A DNA stretch of 64,000 nt from Pediococcus pentosaceus (GTDB lineage Bacteria > Bacillota > Bacilli > Lactobacillales > Lactobacillaceae), in NCBI RefSeq assembly GCF_001437285.1, contig NZ_JQBF01000003.1:62001-126000 (forward strand), in the 5' to 3' direction. The position numbers and the translations under genes were made by a program. Shown one piece after another: positions 1 to 10,655 of this stretch; position 1 is the stretch's first letter, and the number at the start of each line of letters is the position of its first letter. The notes under the pieces are model-generated. The model worked only from the letters and a program-made list of their open reading frames with translations. It was not told the origin of the DNA and did not search any database.

Positions 1-234
1 GGATTGGCTTTACCAAAAGTCACACAAACTACACCAGCGGTGATGGTAAATCTTCTCGGGCAGCACCTTGAAGCTGCTCGTCAGAAGTTAGTTCAAAGAC
101 CCGATTGGCATTTTCATGACTATGGGAAAGCCGAAAGTCGAGTGAATCGAAAAATGGGACACATCACAATATTAGGTGATATTCAAAAAAGCTTAGATTC
201 AATTAAATCAGAAAATATTTGGGAGATAAAATAA
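1..234 (+). CDS. purK: 5-(carboxyamino)imidazole ribonucleotide synthase PurK, C-terminal part
   Basis: Only the last 77 residues are in the window; the reading frame is open from base 1. PurK uses ATP and bicarbonate to carboxylate aminoimidazole ribonucleotide, step six of purine synthesis. The visible piece is the typical C-terminal subdomain: the VMVNLLG segment, then HDYGKAESRVNRKMGHI, which matches the conserved family ending around H-x-YGK and RKMGH. The stop codon TAA at 232-234 shares its last A with the ATG of purC, so the two are translationally coupled. The ATP-grasp catalytic part lies to the left and cannot be checked. Confidence 0.93.
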   Translation, partial: GLALPKVTQTTPAVMVNLLGQHLEAARQKLVQRPDWHFHDYGKAESRVNRKMGHITILGDIQKSLDSIKSENIWEIK

Positions 235-962
235 TGAAGAAGACCACGTTGATTAAAGAAGGCAAAGCAAAAAGACTTTACAATACAGATGAAAAGGATT
301 TGGTGTGGGTTGAATATATGGATCAAGCAACTGCCCTAAATGGAAAACGTAAAGATCACATTGCTGGTAAAGGTGAATTGAATAACCAAATCGATTGTAT
401 TTTATTCGAGCAATTAGTTGCAAAAGGGATTCACACGGACTTTGTCCAAAAACTTTCAAACAACGAACAATTGAATCGTAAAGTAAAAATTATTCCACTA
501 GAGGTAGTCGTGCGTAACGCGGCATCAGGCAGTTTCCAACGTAAGTTTGATGTTTCGTATCTACAAGCATTTGACCAGCCTGTTGTGGAATTTTTTTATA
601 AATCTGATGAATTAGATGACCCATTTATTAATACTAATCAAGCAATTGCGTTGAAAATCATTGACTTAGAAGAGAGTCAACGATTGGAAAAGATGGCGTT
701 AGAAATTAATCAAATTTTAAAAGAACGCTTTGCTAAAGCCCATTTGCAACTGGTTGATTTTAAGGTTGAATTTGGTAAAACCGCAGATGACGAAATTGTA
801 TTAGCAGATGAAATATCACCAGACTCATGTCGCTTGGTTGATTTAACAACTAAAGAATCACTTGATAAAGATGTTTTTCGTAAAAAAACTGGAGATTTAG
901 TGACCGTCTATCAGGAAGTTTTAAATCGCTTGAATAATTCACAGGAGGAAGTTCATGTATAA
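234..962 (+). CDS. purC: Phosphoribosylaminoimidazole-succinocarboxamide synthase (SAICAR synthetase) PurC
   Basis: A protein of 242 residues that joins CAIR and aspartate with ATP. Start ATG 234 is chosen over an in-frame TTG at 219 because GGGAG at 221-225 lies 8 bases before it and the family begins close to the motif EGKAKRLY (residues 9-16). The substrate-binding stretch VVRNAASGSF and the late motif LADEISPDSCRL are both intact. Length is normal for the bacterial enzyme. It overlaps the purK stop by one base and purS by eight bases (purS starts at 955), showing tight coupling. Confidence 0.97.
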   Translation: MKKTTLIKEGKAKRLYNTDEKDLVWVEYMDQATALNGKRKDHIAGKGELNNQIDCILFEQLVAKGIHTDFVQKLSNNEQLNRKVKIIPLEVVVRNAASGSFQRKFDVSYLQAFDQPVVEFFYKSDELDDPFINTNQAIALKIIDLEESQRLEKMALEINQILKERFAKAHLQLVDFKVEFGKTADDEIVLADEISPDSCRLVDLTTKESLDKDVFRKKTGDLVTVYQEVLNRLNNSQEEVHV

Positions 963-1209
963 CGCCAAAATTTACGTTACTTACAAAGAATCGATCTTAG
1001 ATCCCCAAGGAGAAGCAATTAAAACAGCGTTACATCGATTAAACTACGAAAATGTTAAAGCTGTAACTGTCGGAAAATATTTTGAAATAAAAATTGAAGA
1101 TCATGGTCAAAATATTGAAGAGCAAGTTAGAAAAATGAGTGATGAGCTACTAGCAAACATTAACATGGAAACTTATCGATTTGAGATTAGCAGGATTGAG
1201 GAGGACTAG
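955..1209 (+). CDS. purS: FGAM synthase subunit PurS
   Basis: Small subunit of 84 residues of the three-part formylglycinamidine ribonucleotide synthase (PurS-PurQ-PurL) found in Gram-positive bacteria. It has the family start YNAKIYVTYKESILDPQG and the alternating strands of a small dimeric alpha/beta fold. In the family it bridges PurQ and small PurL so that ammonia can pass between them. SD GGAGGA at 943-949 lies inside the purC end. Two bases separate its stop from purQ, in keeping with equal synthesis of the subunits. Confidence 0.96.
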   Translation: MYNAKIYVTYKESILDPQGEAIKTALHRLNYENVKAVTVGKYFEIKIEDHGQNIEEQVRKMSDELLANINMETYRFEISRIEED

Positions 1210-1211
1210 CA

Positions 1212-1886
1212 ATGATTTACAGCATTATTCGTTTTCCAGGGTCTAATTGTGATTGGGATATGTACTATGTTTTGCGCGACGTTATGAACGTTGTGCCTCA
1301 ATTTGTGGACTATCGCGAAAAATCCTTACCGCAAGATACAGTTGCAGTCTTAATTCCAGGCGGTTTTTCATATGGTGACTACTTACGAAGCGGCGCAATC
1401 GCACGTTTTTCTCCCATCATGGATGCTGTAAAAAAATTTGCCTATGCGGGAAACCCAGTAATTGGAATTTGTAACGGATTTCAAATTTTAACCGAAGCCG
1501 GGCTGCTTCCGGGGGCCTTGCGATCGAATGATAGTTTGAATTTTATTTGTAAACCACAAAAATTAGTGGTTGAAAATAATCAGACTATCTTTACCAAACG
1601 TTTTGATTTAAAACAGACCGTAATGTTTCCCATTGCCCATGGTGAAGGTAACTATTATTGTGATTCGGCTACTTTACAAGACTTAAAGGATCATCATCAA
1701 ATTGTTTTACGTTATCAAAATAATCCCAACGGAAGTACAGACGATATTGCGGGAATTATCAATCAGAAAGGCAATGTGCTAGGGATGATGCCCCATCCTG
1801 AACGCGCTAGTGAAGCCGTCCTAGGTGGCGAAGATGGCAAAATGCTGTTCCAAAGTTTAATTGAAAGCATGACGCAAAATGTTTAA
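1212..1886 (+). CDS. purQ: FGAM synthase glutaminase subunit PurQ
   Basis: Class I glutamine amidotransferase of 224 residues that supplies ammonia to PurL. The nucleophile elbow GICNGFQ puts the catalytic cysteine at residue 87, and H195 and E197 in MPHPE complete the triad. The early FPGSNCD and [16 protein letters not shown] stretches are family hallmarks. The SD GAGGA lies in the end of purS. Length agrees with stand-alone PurQ, not with the fused enzyme of Gram-negatives. Confidence 0.97.
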   Translation: MIYSIIRFPGSNCDWDMYYVLRDVMNVVPQFVDYREKSLPQDTVAVLIPGGFSYGDYLRSGAIARFSPIMDAVKKFAYAGNPVIGICNGFQILTEAGLLPGALRSNDSLNFICKPQKLVVENNQTIFTKRFDLKQTVMFPIAHGEGNYYCDSATLQDLKDHHQIVLRYQNNPNGSTDDIAGIINQKGNVLGMMPHPERASEAVLGGEDGKMLFQSLIESMTQNV

Positions 1887-1903
1887 TTAAAGGAGTTTTC
1901 GCA

Positions 1904-4111
1904 ATGATGAAGAAATTAACACCTACCGAAATTCGAGATCAAAAATTGTATTTGCAATGGGGGATAAGCGAAGACGAATATCAGAAAATCAATGATGCTT
2001 TAGGGCGCCTACCTAATTTTACAGAAACGGGTTTGTTCGCTGCGATGTGGAGTGAGCATTGTGCATATAAAAATTCTAAACCCCTCTTAAAACAATTTCC
2101 AACAACGGGTTCACAGATTTTACAAGGGCCCGGGGAAGGAGCTGGAATTGTTGATATTGGTAACAATCAAGCGGTGGTCTTTAAAGCAGAAAGTCATAAT
2201 CACCCTACGGCAGTGGAGCCTTATCAAGGAGCGGCTACTGGAGTTGGAGGAATTATTCGTGATATTTTTTCCATGGGAGCGCGTCCGATTGCATTAATGG
2301 ACAGTTTACATTTCGGTGAATTGAATGATGCCCATACTAAGTATCTTGTTGACCAGACAATAGCTGGAATCGGCGATTACGGTAATTGTATGGGAATACC
2401 TACAGTAGGAGGGGAAACGACCTTCGATACAATTTATCAAAACAATCCAGTCATGAACGCAATGTGTGTGGGGTTATTGGATATCAACGACCAACAAAAA
2501 GGAGCGGCTGCTGGTGTAGGTAATGCCATTTACTACGTGGGGGCTAAAACGGGACGTGATGGAATTCAAGGAGCCATTTTTGCTTCAACCGAATTTAGTG
2601 ACGAACAAGAAACGCAACGTTCAGCCGTCCAGGTTGGAGATCCTTTTGCTGAAAAACAACTAATGGAAGCGTGTCTAGAACTGATTCATAACCATTCCGA
2701 ATATCTAGTGGGAATTCAAGATATGGGAGCAGCGGGGTTGATTTCATCATCTGCAGAAATGGCTGCTAAAGCTGGATATGGAATGCATTTGAATTTGGAT
2801 TTAGTTCCACAACGTGAAGAAGAAATGATCCCTTATGAATTAATGCTATCTGAATCTCAGGAACGGATGCTGCTCTGTGTCAAACAAGGATTTGAACCCG
2901 CAGTTGAAGCACTATTTGCTAAATACGAGAGCGAAGCAGTAAAAATTGGTGAAGTTACTGCAGGTGACCGCTATCAATTAACCTTTAAGGGCGTTCAAGT
3001 TGCTGATGTACCAGTGCATGCTTTGGTGGATGAAGCCCCAGTTTACCATCAACCAAGTCAGAAACCTCAGCATATCAGTGAAACTAAAAAGCAACAGTAT
3101 CAACCTAAAATTGAAAATTTAACTAAAACCTTCCAAGCGATGTTGCAACAACCCACAATTGCGCATAAAGGTGCTATTTTTGAACGGTATGACTCTCAAG
3201 TTCAAACTAATACAATTTCAACGACACAAAGTGATGCGGCAGTGGTTCGTATTCGAGGAACTCAGAAAACTTTGGCGATGACGACCGATGCTAATCCGCG
3301 TTATTTGTATTTAGATCCCTATTATGGTGGACAAATCGCGGTCAGTGAGGCCGCTCGAAACATAGTTGCTACAGGTGGAATACCATTGGCAATTACCGAC
3401 TGTTTGAACTTTGGTAGCCCCGAAGACCCAGAAAGTTTCTATGAATTAGAACAGGCTACTAAAGGGATGACGGAGGCTTGTAAATTATTTGATACACCCG
3501 TCATTTCAGGTAATGTCTCACTTTATAATGAATCCAACCAACAACCCATTTATCCAACACCAATGGTTGGAATGGTTGGTTTAATTGAAAATCCAGCTTG
3601 GATAACAACCATAGATTTTAAAAAATCTGGTGATTTAATTTATATTTTGGGAGAAACAACAGCAGAACTTAATGGTAGTGAATTACAAAAAATGCAACTC
3701 GGACATGTTGAAGGTCCATTATTTAATTTCGATTTACGCTATGAACAGGAGCAACAAGAATTGTTGACTCAGTTAATTCACGCGGAACTTTTGAATAGTG
3801 CGCATGACTTAGCCGAAGGTGGCTTAGCCGTTGGTTTAGCTGAATGCGCGTTCGCTAGTGAGTTAGGATGTGACGTCAAGACTAATTTAACAGCTACAGA
3901 ACTATTTGCCGAAAATCAGGCCCGCTTTATTGTGACGATTGCTCCAGATAAACAAAAGATTTTTGAAGCACAAGTGGCAAACAGAGCAACTTTAATCGGC
4001 CAAGTTGGCGGTAAGCGGATCAAAATTGCAACGATGGATGATGTAATTGATGTTGATTTGAAAAATACTAAGGAGAGTTGGAAGGGAGCCCTAGCATGGC
4101 AGCTGAATTAA
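1904..4111 (+). CDS. purL: FGAM synthase catalytic subunit PurL (small form)
   Basis: This 735-residue ATP-dependent subunit converts FGAR to FGAM with ammonia from PurQ. The ATP-binding motif [20 protein letters not shown] and the following [16 protein letters not shown] are intact, as is the second half [18 protein letters not shown]; the two halves form the internal pseudo-repeat of the family. Length is that of small PurL. Two start codons, ATG 1904 and ATG 1907, follow AGGAG at 1891-1895; 1904 has the better spacing. The end overlaps purF by 16 bases. Confidence 0.97.
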   Translation: MMKKLTPTEIRDQKLYLQWGISEDEYQKINDALGRLPNFTETGLFAAMWSEHCAYKNSKPLLKQFPTTGSQILQGPGEGAGIVDIGNNQAVVFKAESHNHPTAVEPYQGAATGVGGIIRDIFSMGARPIALMDSLHFGELNDAHTKYLVDQTIAGIGDYGNCMGIPTVGGETTFDTIYQNNPVMNAMCVGLLDINDQQKGAAAGVGNAIYYVGAKTGRDGIQGAIFASTEFSDEQETQRSAVQVGDPFAEKQLMEACLELIHNHSEYLVGIQDMGAAGLISSSAEMAAKAGYGMHLNLDLVPQREEEMIPYELMLSESQERMLLCVKQGFEPAVEALFAKYESEAVKIGEVTAGDRYQLTFKGVQVADVPVHALVDEAPVYHQPSQKPQHISETKKQQYQPKIENLTKTFQAMLQQPTIAHKGAIFERYDSQVQTNTISTTQSDAAVVRIRGTQKTLAMTTDANPRYLYLDPYYGGQIAVSEAARNIVATGGIPLAITDCLNFGSPEDPESFYELEQATKGMTEACKLFDTPVISGNVSLYNESNQQPIYPTPMVGMVGLIENPAWITTIDFKKSGDLIYILGETTAELNGSELQKMQLGHVEGPLFNFDLRYEQEQQELLTQLIHAELLNSAHDLAEGGLAVGLAECAFASELGCDVKTNLTATELFAENQARFIVTIAPDKQKIFEAQVANRATLIGQVGGKRIKIATMDDVIDVDLKNTKESWKGALAWQLN

Positions 4112-5565
4112 AGGGTCTAAACGAAGAATGCGGTGTTTTTGGTATTTGGAATGATTCAGAAGCTGCCCAACGGACCTACTTCGGACTTCACAGCTTACAA
4201 CATCGAGGCCAAGAAGGTGCTGGTATTGTCGTTCGTAATCAAGAAGGACAGTTGAAAATTCATAAAGGAAAGGGGCTTTTGGCAGATGTATTTAGATGTC
4301 CCGATGATTTGGCACAGCTGATTGGGCCGAGTGCGATTGGTCATGTGCGCTATGGAACAGCTGGAAACCGAGGAATTGAAAATATCCAACCGTTACTTTT
4401 CCACTACTTACAGGGAGATGTGGCGATGGCCCATAATGGTAATTTAACCAATGCAGTTAGTTTACGACGCGAATTAGAAAAAAGTGGTGCTACTTTTCAA
4501 TCTAATTCTGATACGGAAGTACTAATGCATTTAATTCAGCATCAAAAAGGTCCAACTTTTATTGAAAAATTAAAAGCGAGTTTAAAACAAATTCAAGGTG
4601 GATTTGCTTACTTAATCCTTACCAAAGATGCACTGTACGCGGCCCTTGATCCGAATGGTTTTCGGCCCTTAGTAATTGGAAAATTAGCTAACGGTTCGTA
4701 TGTTGTTGCTAGTGAAACCTGTGCTTTAGATGCGGTCGGAGCAACCTTGGTTCGAAATGTTGAACCGGGACAGTTAGTTCAAATTGATCACCATGGGCTT
4801 CAGATTAGTAATTTTACTACTAAAACCCAGTTATCAATTTGTTCGATGGAATACATTTATTTTGCGCGACCCGATTCAAATCTTTATGGCGTTAATGTTC
4901 ATCTCGCTCGTCAACGGATGGGTCAACGATTGGCAAAAGAAAACCCCATTAAGGTCGATATGGTGGTGGGGGTGCCGAACTCTTCGTTATCAGCAGCATC
5001 TGGAGTGGCCGAACAACTAGGCGTTCCCAATGAAATGGGATTAATTAAAAATCAATATAGTAGTAGGACTTTTATTCAACCGACCCAAGCACTACGTGAA
5101 CAGGGAGTGAAGATGAAATTATCTGCATTAAAAGCAGTAATTGCGGGGAAAGATGTGGCATTAGTTGACGATTCAATCGTGCGGGGTACCACCAGTCAGT
5201 ATATTGTGAAAATGTTAAAAAATGCAGGAGCTAAGTCGGTGCATTTGATGATAAGTTCTCCACCACTTAAATATCCATGTTTTTATGGAATTGATATTGA
5301 ACATACACGTGAATTGATGGCTGCTAATTATACGGTAAGTGAGATGTGTCAGAAAATTGGAGCAGATTCACTGCATTTTTTGAGCCTGCCAGGTTTAATT
5401 GAGGCGATTGGTTTACATCAAGATGCCCCTAATGATGGCTTATGTGTAGCGTATTTTGATGGTAAATATCCCACCCCCCTTTATGATTATGAAAAAGATT
5501 TTGAGATCCCTAAAACAGCTAACGACTTTACATTATCAGCAATGGCCCAAGTGGAGGAAAAATAA
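4096..5565 (+). CDS. purF: Amidophosphoribosyltransferase PurF
   Basis: The committing enzyme of the pathway: PRPP plus glutamine gives phosphoribosylamine. ATG 4096 is chosen because GGGAG at 4084-4088 is 7 bases away and it gives an 11-residue propeptide before Cys12 of ECGVFG, the same arrangement as in Bacillus, where the propeptide is removed to expose the catalytic cysteine. The PRPP-binding loop [13 protein letters not shown] is intact. Of the four cysteines that hold the 4Fe-4S cluster in the Bacillus enzyme, three counterparts are visible (SICSMEY, YPCFYG, GLCVA) but the fourth position reads Tyr in LCVAYFDG. Whether a cluster is made is therefore doubtful. Length 489 residues. Confidence 0.97.
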   Translation: MAAELKGLNEECGVFGIWNDSEAAQRTYFGLHSLQHRGQEGAGIVVRNQEGQLKIHKGKGLLADVFRCPDDLAQLIGPSAIGHVRYGTAGNRGIENIQPLLFHYLQGDVAMAHNGNLTNAVSLRRELEKSGATFQSNSDTEVLMHLIQHQKGPTFIEKLKASLKQIQGGFAYLILTKDALYAALDPNGFRPLVIGKLANGSYVVASETCALDAVGATLVRNVEPGQLVQIDHHGLQISNFTTKTQLSICSMEYIYFARPDSNLYGVNVHLARQRMGQRLAKENPIKVDMVVGVPNSSLSAASGVAEQLGVPNEMGLIKNQYSSRTFIQPTQALREQGVKMKLSALKAVIAGKDVALVDDSIVRGTTSQYIVKMLKNAGAKSVHLMISSPPLKYPCFYGIDIEHTRELMAANYTVSEMCQKIGADSLHFLSLPGLIEAIGLHQDAPNDGLCVAYFDGKYPTPLYDYEKDFEIPKTANDFTLSAMAQVEEK

Positions 5566-6614
5566 TGGTAGAAAGTGCTTATGAAAAAGCAGGTGTGAAT
5601 ATTACAGCTGGTGAAGAACTTGTAGCTGATCTAAAGCAAAAATTAGGTGCTCCAGACCCTCATGTTCTAGGCGGACTTGGCAGTTTTGCTGGATGTTACC
5701 AGTTATCAAAAGATCAATTGGATCAGCCGGTTTTAGTAGCGGGAAGTGATGGAGTGGGAACCAAAGTGCTTTTAGCGGCCCAGTCAGGTCAAGTTGAAAC
5801 GATTGGGCAAGATTTGGTTGCCATGTGTGTAAATGACTTATTGGCGCAAGGGGCGTTGCCATTATTCTTTTTAGATTATTTAGCACTATCACATTTAGAG
5901 AAAAATCAGGTTCAAAAGATTTTAAACGGAATTTTAAAAGCCTGCCAGGCTCAGTCAATCACCCTGTTAGGTGGAGAGACGGCTGAAATGCCTGGAATTT
6001 ATCAGAAACACCATTTTGATTTAGCCGGTTTTGCTGTGGGACTAACTGCTAAACGTGATTTACTCCAAGCAAAAAATGTCCACAATGGAGATTATTTAAT
6101 TGGTCTTCCCTCCAGTGGATTACATAGTAATGGTTATTCGTTAGTTCGTAAAATTTTATTTGAAGATCATGATTTCCAGTTCGATGATCAGTTGGCAGGA
6201 TTAAATGATAGTTTGATTGAAGAATTGATGCAACCCACCCGTCTTTACGTCAACGTGATTCGGCCACTTTTAAAACAAAAATTGGTCAGCGGAATCGCCC
6301 ATATTACCGGTGGAGGATTATTAGATAACGTTCCGCGAATGTTACAAGATCAGCAACAGGCTGAATTTAAGTTGGATAGTTGGGAAAAGCCGGCAATTTT
6401 TAAAATCCTAGCGGAACTTGGAAAGCTATCCCAGACAGATTGTTATGAAACTTTTAACATGGGGATTGGAATGGTACTAGCTGTTAGTCCCAACAATTAT
6501 GCCAGAGTGGTAGCAGAACTTGAACAACAGAAAGAAACATATTTTAAGATTGGTAAAGTGAAAAAACGGGAGAAAGATGCACCAGTGGTTTATCTTTCGG
6601 GAGGGAGCAGATGA
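5565..6614 (+). CDS. purM: Phosphoribosylformylglycinamidine cyclo-ligase PurM (AIR synthetase)
   Basis: A 349-residue enzyme that closes the imidazole ring of FGAM to AIR with ATP. The motif GSDGVGTKVLLA (ATP-binding lobe) and LLGGETAEMPG and SGLHSNGYSLVRK are family signatures. The ATG shares its A with the purF stop and is preceded by GTGGAGG. It overlaps purN by four bases (ATGA). Length is normal. Confidence 0.97.
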   Translation: MVESAYEKAGVNITAGEELVADLKQKLGAPDPHVLGGLGSFAGCYQLSKDQLDQPVLVAGSDGVGTKVLLAAQSGQVETIGQDLVAMCVNDLLAQGALPLFFLDYLALSHLEKNQVQKILNGILKACQAQSITLLGGETAEMPGIYQKHHFDLAGFAVGLTAKRDLLQAKNVHNGDYLIGLPSSGLHSNGYSLVRKILFEDHDFQFDDQLAGLNDSLIEELMQPTRLYVNVIRPLLKQKLVSGIAHITGGGLLDNVPRMLQDQQQAEFKLDSWEKPAIFKILAELGKLSQTDCYETFNMGIGMVLAVSPNNYARVVAELEQQKETYFKIGKVKKREKDAPVVYLSGGSR

Positions 6615-7192
6615 TTAATATTGCGGTTTTTGCATCAGGAACAGGGACTAATTTTATGGCATTACACCAACATATTCGAGAAACAAAAGTTCCCATTAAA
6701 ATTGCATGCTTAATTTGTGACCAACCCAATGCGCCGGTTGTTACTAAAGCTGATGAGTTAGGAATTCCAGTCTGGACCCATCATTTGAGAGAATTTGAAG
6801 ATAAAGTGAGCTATGAAAAGGCGATTTTACGTGAGCTAAAAAAATATAATTTAGCATTAATCATTTTAGCTGGGTACATGAAGATTGTTACCAAAGTTTT
6901 GTTAGAGGCTTATCCACATGCCATTCTTAATATCCATCCAGCGCTGTTACCATCGTTTCCAGGGCGCCATGGAATTGAGGATGCGTTTGAATATGGAGTA
7001 AAAATTACGGGAGTAACGATTCACTGGATTGACGGAGGGATTGATACTGGCCCGATTATTGCTCAGCAACCTGTACCGATTTTACAAGGGGATGATGCGG
7101 AGCATTTAGCTCAACGTATTCATCAAGTTGAACATGATTTATATTTTAAAAGCATCTGCCAAGTATTAAAACAGAGAAAGTTGATTAACTAA
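6611..7192 (+). CDS. purN: Phosphoribosylglycinamide formyltransferase PurN
   Basis: A 193-residue transferase that formylates GAR using 10-formyl-tetrahydrofolate. The catalytic Asn-His-Asp set can be read in NIHPALLPSFPGRHG and GVTIHWIDGGIDTGPIIAQ. The phosphate-binding loop reads ASGTGTNF. It overlaps the end of purM by four bases and is preceded by GGGAGG at 6600-6606. It is one of two folate-consuming steps of the operon, which ties the pathway to the folT transporter in the same window. Confidence 0.97.
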   Translation: MINIAVFASGTGTNFMALHQHIRETKVPIKIACLICDQPNAPVVTKADELGIPVWTHHLREFEDKVSYEKAILRELKKYNLALIILAGYMKIVTKVLLEAYPHAILNIHPALLPSFPGRHGIEDAFEYGVKITGVTIHWIDGGIDTGPIIAQQPVPILQGDDAEHLAQRIHQVEHDLYFKSICQVLKQRKLIN

Positions 7193-7206
7193 GGAGAGAT
7201 TAACCC

Positions 7207-8742
7207 ATGAAAACTGCATTACTAAGTGTGTCAGATAAAACTGGAATCGTTGAATTTGCTAGAGGTTTAGTTAAGGCAGATTTTAGAATCGTATCAACGG
7301 GTGGAACTAAAAAAGTTTTGGAAGAGGCTGGATTATCTATTGTTAGTGTTGAAGCTATTACTAACTTTCCAGAAATGTTGGACGGACGAGTTAAGACGCT
7401 ACATCCTGCCATTCACGGAGGATTGTTAGCGCGCCGTGACTTACCGGAACATTTGGCAGCCCTCAAAGAACATAATATTGATTTGATTGATCTAGTTTGT
7501 GTTAATCTTTATCCGTTTAAATCGACTATTATGCAAAATGGAGTGACGGAAGCAGAAGCAATTGAACAAATTGATATTGGCGGTCCTAGTATGTTACGCT
7601 CAGCGGCTAAAAATTTTGCATCAGTTTTACTCGTAGTTGATCCTAAAGATTATCAACCAGTTTTAGCTGCACTAGCCCATCAGACGGACGATGTTAAATT
7701 TCGGCGAGTGTTAGCTTTGAAGGTCTTTCAGCATACTGCTGCTTATGACACTTTGATTGCTCAATATCTTGGACAAAACGGTGAAATTTTCCCAGATGAA
7801 CTTACCAAGACTTATACTAAAAAACAAGTAATGCGTTATGGCGAAAATAGTCATCAAAAAGCAGCCTTTTATGAAGATGCGCTACCTGTACCATTTTCGA
7901 TTGCTCAAGCTCAACAATTGCACGGCAAAGCATTATCATACAATAACATCAAGGATGCTGATGCCGCTTTAAAAATGAGCGCCGAATTTAATCAACCAGC
8001 CGTGGTTGCGGTTAAGCATATGAATCCATGTGGAATTGGATTAGGTCAAAATATTGAAGAAGCTTGGGACCGCGCTTATGAAGCAGACTCGATGTCAATT
8101 TTTGGTGGGATTATCGTCTTAAATCGACCAGTAGATTTAGCGACAGCAGAAAAAATGCATAAACTTTTTCTTGAAATTATTATTGCACCTAGTTTTGAAA
8201 AAGAAGCTTTTACAGTTTTAGCTCAAAAAAAGAATTTACGGATTATGACGGTCGATTTTAATCAACATCAGGATGCTAAAGAACTTGAAACAGTTTCAGT
8301 AATGGGCGGGCTCTTGGTTCAAGAACAGGATGCGGTAGTTGAAACGGCGACTGACTTCAAAGTGGTTTCTAAACGTCAGCCAACGGAAAGTGAACTTAAG
8401 GCAATGGTATTTGGTCAAACCGTTGTTAAACACGTTAAAAGTAATGCAATTGTGATTACAACTGATCAACAAACCTTAGGGATTGGTGCAGGCCAAATGA
8501 ATCGAATTGGTTCGGTTGAAATTGCGGTTAAACAGGCTGAAGGTTCAGCCAATTTTAAAAATGCGGTGATGGCTTCGGATGCATTTTTCCCTATGGAAGA
8601 TTGTGTTGAATATGCTGCTAAACATGGAATTAAAGCTATCGTTGAACCTGGTGGAAGTATCAAAGATCAAGCTTCAATTGATAAGGCGGATGAGTTAGGA
8701 ATTTCATTAATATTTAGTGGACGTCGTCACTTTAGACATTAA
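7207..8742 (+). CDS. purH: Bifunctional AICAR transformylase / IMP cyclohydrolase PurH
   Basis: The last two steps to IMP in one 511-residue protein. The N-terminal third is the methylglyoxal-synthase-like cyclohydrolase ([14 protein letters not shown], then GGLLARRD). The rest is the formyltransferase with the KHMNPCG motif near residue 270, which carries the Lys-His pair used in catalysis. The end SGRRHFRH is typical of the family. SD AAGGAGA at 7191-7197 lies 9 bases before ATG 7207. Confidence 0.97.
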   Translation: MKTALLSVSDKTGIVEFARGLVKADFRIVSTGGTKKVLEEAGLSIVSVEAITNFPEMLDGRVKTLHPAIHGGLLARRDLPEHLAALKEHNIDLIDLVCVNLYPFKSTIMQNGVTEAEAIEQIDIGGPSMLRSAAKNFASVLLVVDPKDYQPVLAALAHQTDDVKFRRVLALKVFQHTAAYDTLIAQYLGQNGEIFPDELTKTYTKKQVMRYGENSHQKAAFYEDALPVPFSIAQAQQLHGKALSYNNIKDADAALKMSAEFNQPAVVAVKHMNPCGIGLGQNIEEAWDRAYEADSMSIFGGIIVLNRPVDLATAEKMHKLFLEIIIAPSFEKEAFTVLAQKKNLRIMTVDFNQHQDAKELETVSVMGGLLVQEQDAVVETATDFKVVSKRQPTESELKAMVFGQTVVKHVKSNAIVITTDQQTLGIGAGQMNRIGSVEIAVKQAEGSANFKNAVMASDAFFPMEDCVEYAAKHGIKAIVEPGGSIKDQASIDKADELGISLIFSGRRHFRH

Positions 8743-8755
8743 GCGGAGGTACCAG

Positions 8756-10015
8756 ATGGCAAAAGTACTTGTGGTTGGAAATGGTGCAAGGGAGCACGTT
8801 CTTGGACGTCAGCTATTGAAAAGTAATCAAGTAGAAAAAGTTTACTGTGCACCCGGAAATCCAGGGATGTTGGAAAGTGGCATTGAAATTATTCCTATTG
8901 GCGTCACAGATTTTGGGAAATTAGTTGAGTTCGTCCAGAAACAGGGTATTGATTTGACGGTTGTCGGACCAGAACAACCTTTACAGCAAGGAATTGTAGA
9001 TTATTTTAGTACTGCGGGGTTAACGATTTTTGGACCGACTCAAGCAGCCGCTAAACTAGAAAGTTCCAAAGAATTTGCTAAAAAGATTATGCAAGAAGCG
9101 GGGGTCCCCACGGCTAGTTATGTTAGTTATCAAAATGAAGTTGCCGCAATCAAAGGGCTAGCGAAAAATAGTTATCCACTGGTAATTAAATCGGATGGCT
9201 TAGCGGCTGGAAAAGGGGTCGTTATTGCTAAAAATCAGGAAGAAGCTACGACAACGATTCATAAAATGTTGGGTGAACATCAATTTGATAGTAAGTCCAT
9301 TATTATCGAAGAATTTTTAACGGGACAGGAATTTTCCTTGATGGCTTTTATTCAAGATGAGCAAATTATTCCCATGCCTCTATCGCAAGACCACAAGGCA
9401 GCTTATGATGGTGACGAAGGTCCCAATACAGGGGGGATGGGAGCGTATAGTCCCTTGCAGCATTTTCCAAGTGATTTGGTTAATGAAGGTGTGGAAAAAA
9501 TTATTCGTCCTATTATTCGAACACTTAAAAAGAAGAATATTGCTTTTTGTGGGATTCTATACGCTGGTCTAATAATGACAGACTCCGGTCCTAAAGTGAT
9601 TGAATTTAATGTACGGTTGGGTGATCCTGAAACGGTGGTAGTATTACCGCAGCTACAAAGTGATTTATACGAAATGTTGCAGGGATTGCTCCACCACCAA
9701 GTGCCAGTGGTTAAATGGCAAAAAGACCAGGTTTACTTAGGAGTAGTAATTAGTTCGCAAACTTATCCGCAAGCTTCGGCAAGGGGAGTTGAACTAGCAG
9801 ATTTTAATTACCTTCCATCCAATATTACAGTTAATTATGCGGGCGTTAGTTGCAATCGAGACGGTCAATTAATTAGTAATGGGGGACGAATCCTATGTTT
9901 GACCACTGGAGCGAGCAATATTACGAAAGCTCAAGCAATATTGTACGGATGGTTAAATCAGCATCCAATTCTGGGCTTACGTTATCGAAGTGATATTGGA
10001 GATAAAGCAAAATAA
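8756..10015 (+). CDS. purD: Phosphoribosylamine-glycine ligase PurD (GAR synthetase)
   Basis: ATP-grasp ligase of 419 residues. ATG 8756 follows GCGGAGGT at 8743-8750 and gives the expected start MAKVLVVGNGAREH; an upstream frame that begins in purH lacks a ribosome site. The ATP-grasp core reads VIKSDGLAAGKGV, EEFLTGQEFSLMAF and the metal site EFNVRLGDPE. The nucleotide loop has VGNGAREH where most relatives have GGGGREH. It is the last gene of the operon and is followed by a terminator. Confidence 0.97.
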   Translation: MAKVLVVGNGAREHVLGRQLLKSNQVEKVYCAPGNPGMLESGIEIIPIGVTDFGKLVEFVQKQGIDLTVVGPEQPLQQGIVDYFSTAGLTIFGPTQAAAKLESSKEFAKKIMQEAGVPTASYVSYQNEVAAIKGLAKNSYPLVIKSDGLAAGKGVVIAKNQEEATTTIHKMLGEHQFDSKSIIIEEFLTGQEFSLMAFIQDEQIIPMPLSQDHKAAYDGDEGPNTGGMGAYSPLQHFPSDLVNEGVEKIIRPIIRTLKKKNIAFCGILYAGLIMTDSGPKVIEFNVRLGDPETVVVLPQLQSDLYEMLQGLLHHQVPVVKWQKDQVYLGVVISSQTYPQASARGVELADFNYLPSNITVNYAGVSCNRDGQLISNGGRILCLTTGASNITKAQAILYGWLNQHPILGLRYRSDIGDKAK

Positions 10016-10020
10016 AAAAT

Positions 10021-10075
10021 AACCATGGAAGAACGATGACGGCGACTTAAAATAATTCGATTCCATGGTTTTTTT
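10021..10075 (+). terminator. Terminator of the purine operon, with a long loop
   Basis: AACCATGGAA at 10021-10030 pairs perfectly with TTCCATGGTT at 10061-10070 and is followed by a T run; the A run before the stem could let it work in both directions. The 30-base loop is much longer than in a usual terminator. Confidence 0.85.
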
Positions 10076-10113
10076 AACTAAAAAATTAGTAACATTTAAT
10101 ACTATATAAAGTG

Positions 10114-10140
10114 TAAAACGTTTTAAGTAAGTGCTATAAT
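10114..10140 (+). promoter_or_regulatory. Extended -10 promoter with a palindrome in the -35 region
   Basis: TGC-TATAAT at 10132-10140 is a good extended -10. Just upstream is the 13-base palindromic TAAAACGTTTTAA (10114-10126), where a -35 would lie; the same 13 bases occur at 12588-12600. The palindrome with a central CG looks like a LacI-family operator. The next start codon of a convincing gene is more than 500 bases downstream. Confidence 0.5.
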
Positions 10141-10177
10141 TAATCGTAAGTGTGGTATAGATATAGTAAAGAAGTAA

Positions 10178-10528
10178 CGAGATAATTTTTACTTGTCATT
10201 GAGTGATTTCCCAAACAAACTGAACAGGGTTTGAAGTCGTAAATATGGATATTATGCTAGTTGTACTTGATAAATTAAGAACGATCGGTATATCAGAAGA
10301 TTGGATTCAGATGGTTTGGAAGATTAGGACGATGACAGAGTAAAGCAAGATTATTTGATGAACATTTTAAGTAATCGGTTTAGTCATGATTTTAATGAGC
10401 ACTAACTTAAGAAATGTGGTTTGTATACTTCTTTTATGAAATTTAATCGATACATCATTTATTGGTTTAATGGAAATTTTGATAGTGAAATTACGACGGA
10501 TGAGTTAATTAACTTGTCCGTTTTGTGA
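10178..10528 (+). pseudogene. Probable remnant of a decayed protein-coding gene
   Basis: This gene-free stretch (10076-10655) holds short frames that read like protein but shift phase. RDNFYLSLSDFPNKLN is read from 10178; TGFEVVNMDIMLVVLDKLR... continues in another phase and runs to 10343; DDRVKQDYLMNILSNRFS is read from 10328 in the first phase again; MKFNRYIIYWFNGNF runs from 10436 to a stop at 10528 in that same phase. Two compensating frameshifts would join the first three. No family was recognised. It may also be chance, since AT-rich intergenic DNA can look coding. Confidence 0.3.
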
Positions 10529-10655
10529 GTAGTATGTTATCTAAATATTTTTAATGTAAGATATCCAAAATAATGTATGAACTTAGAGTACCCAGTAATA
10601 TTCAGCTTTTAAAAAAAGAAGAAATAAATTTAATGTTTTGGGAGAAGTTATAAAA

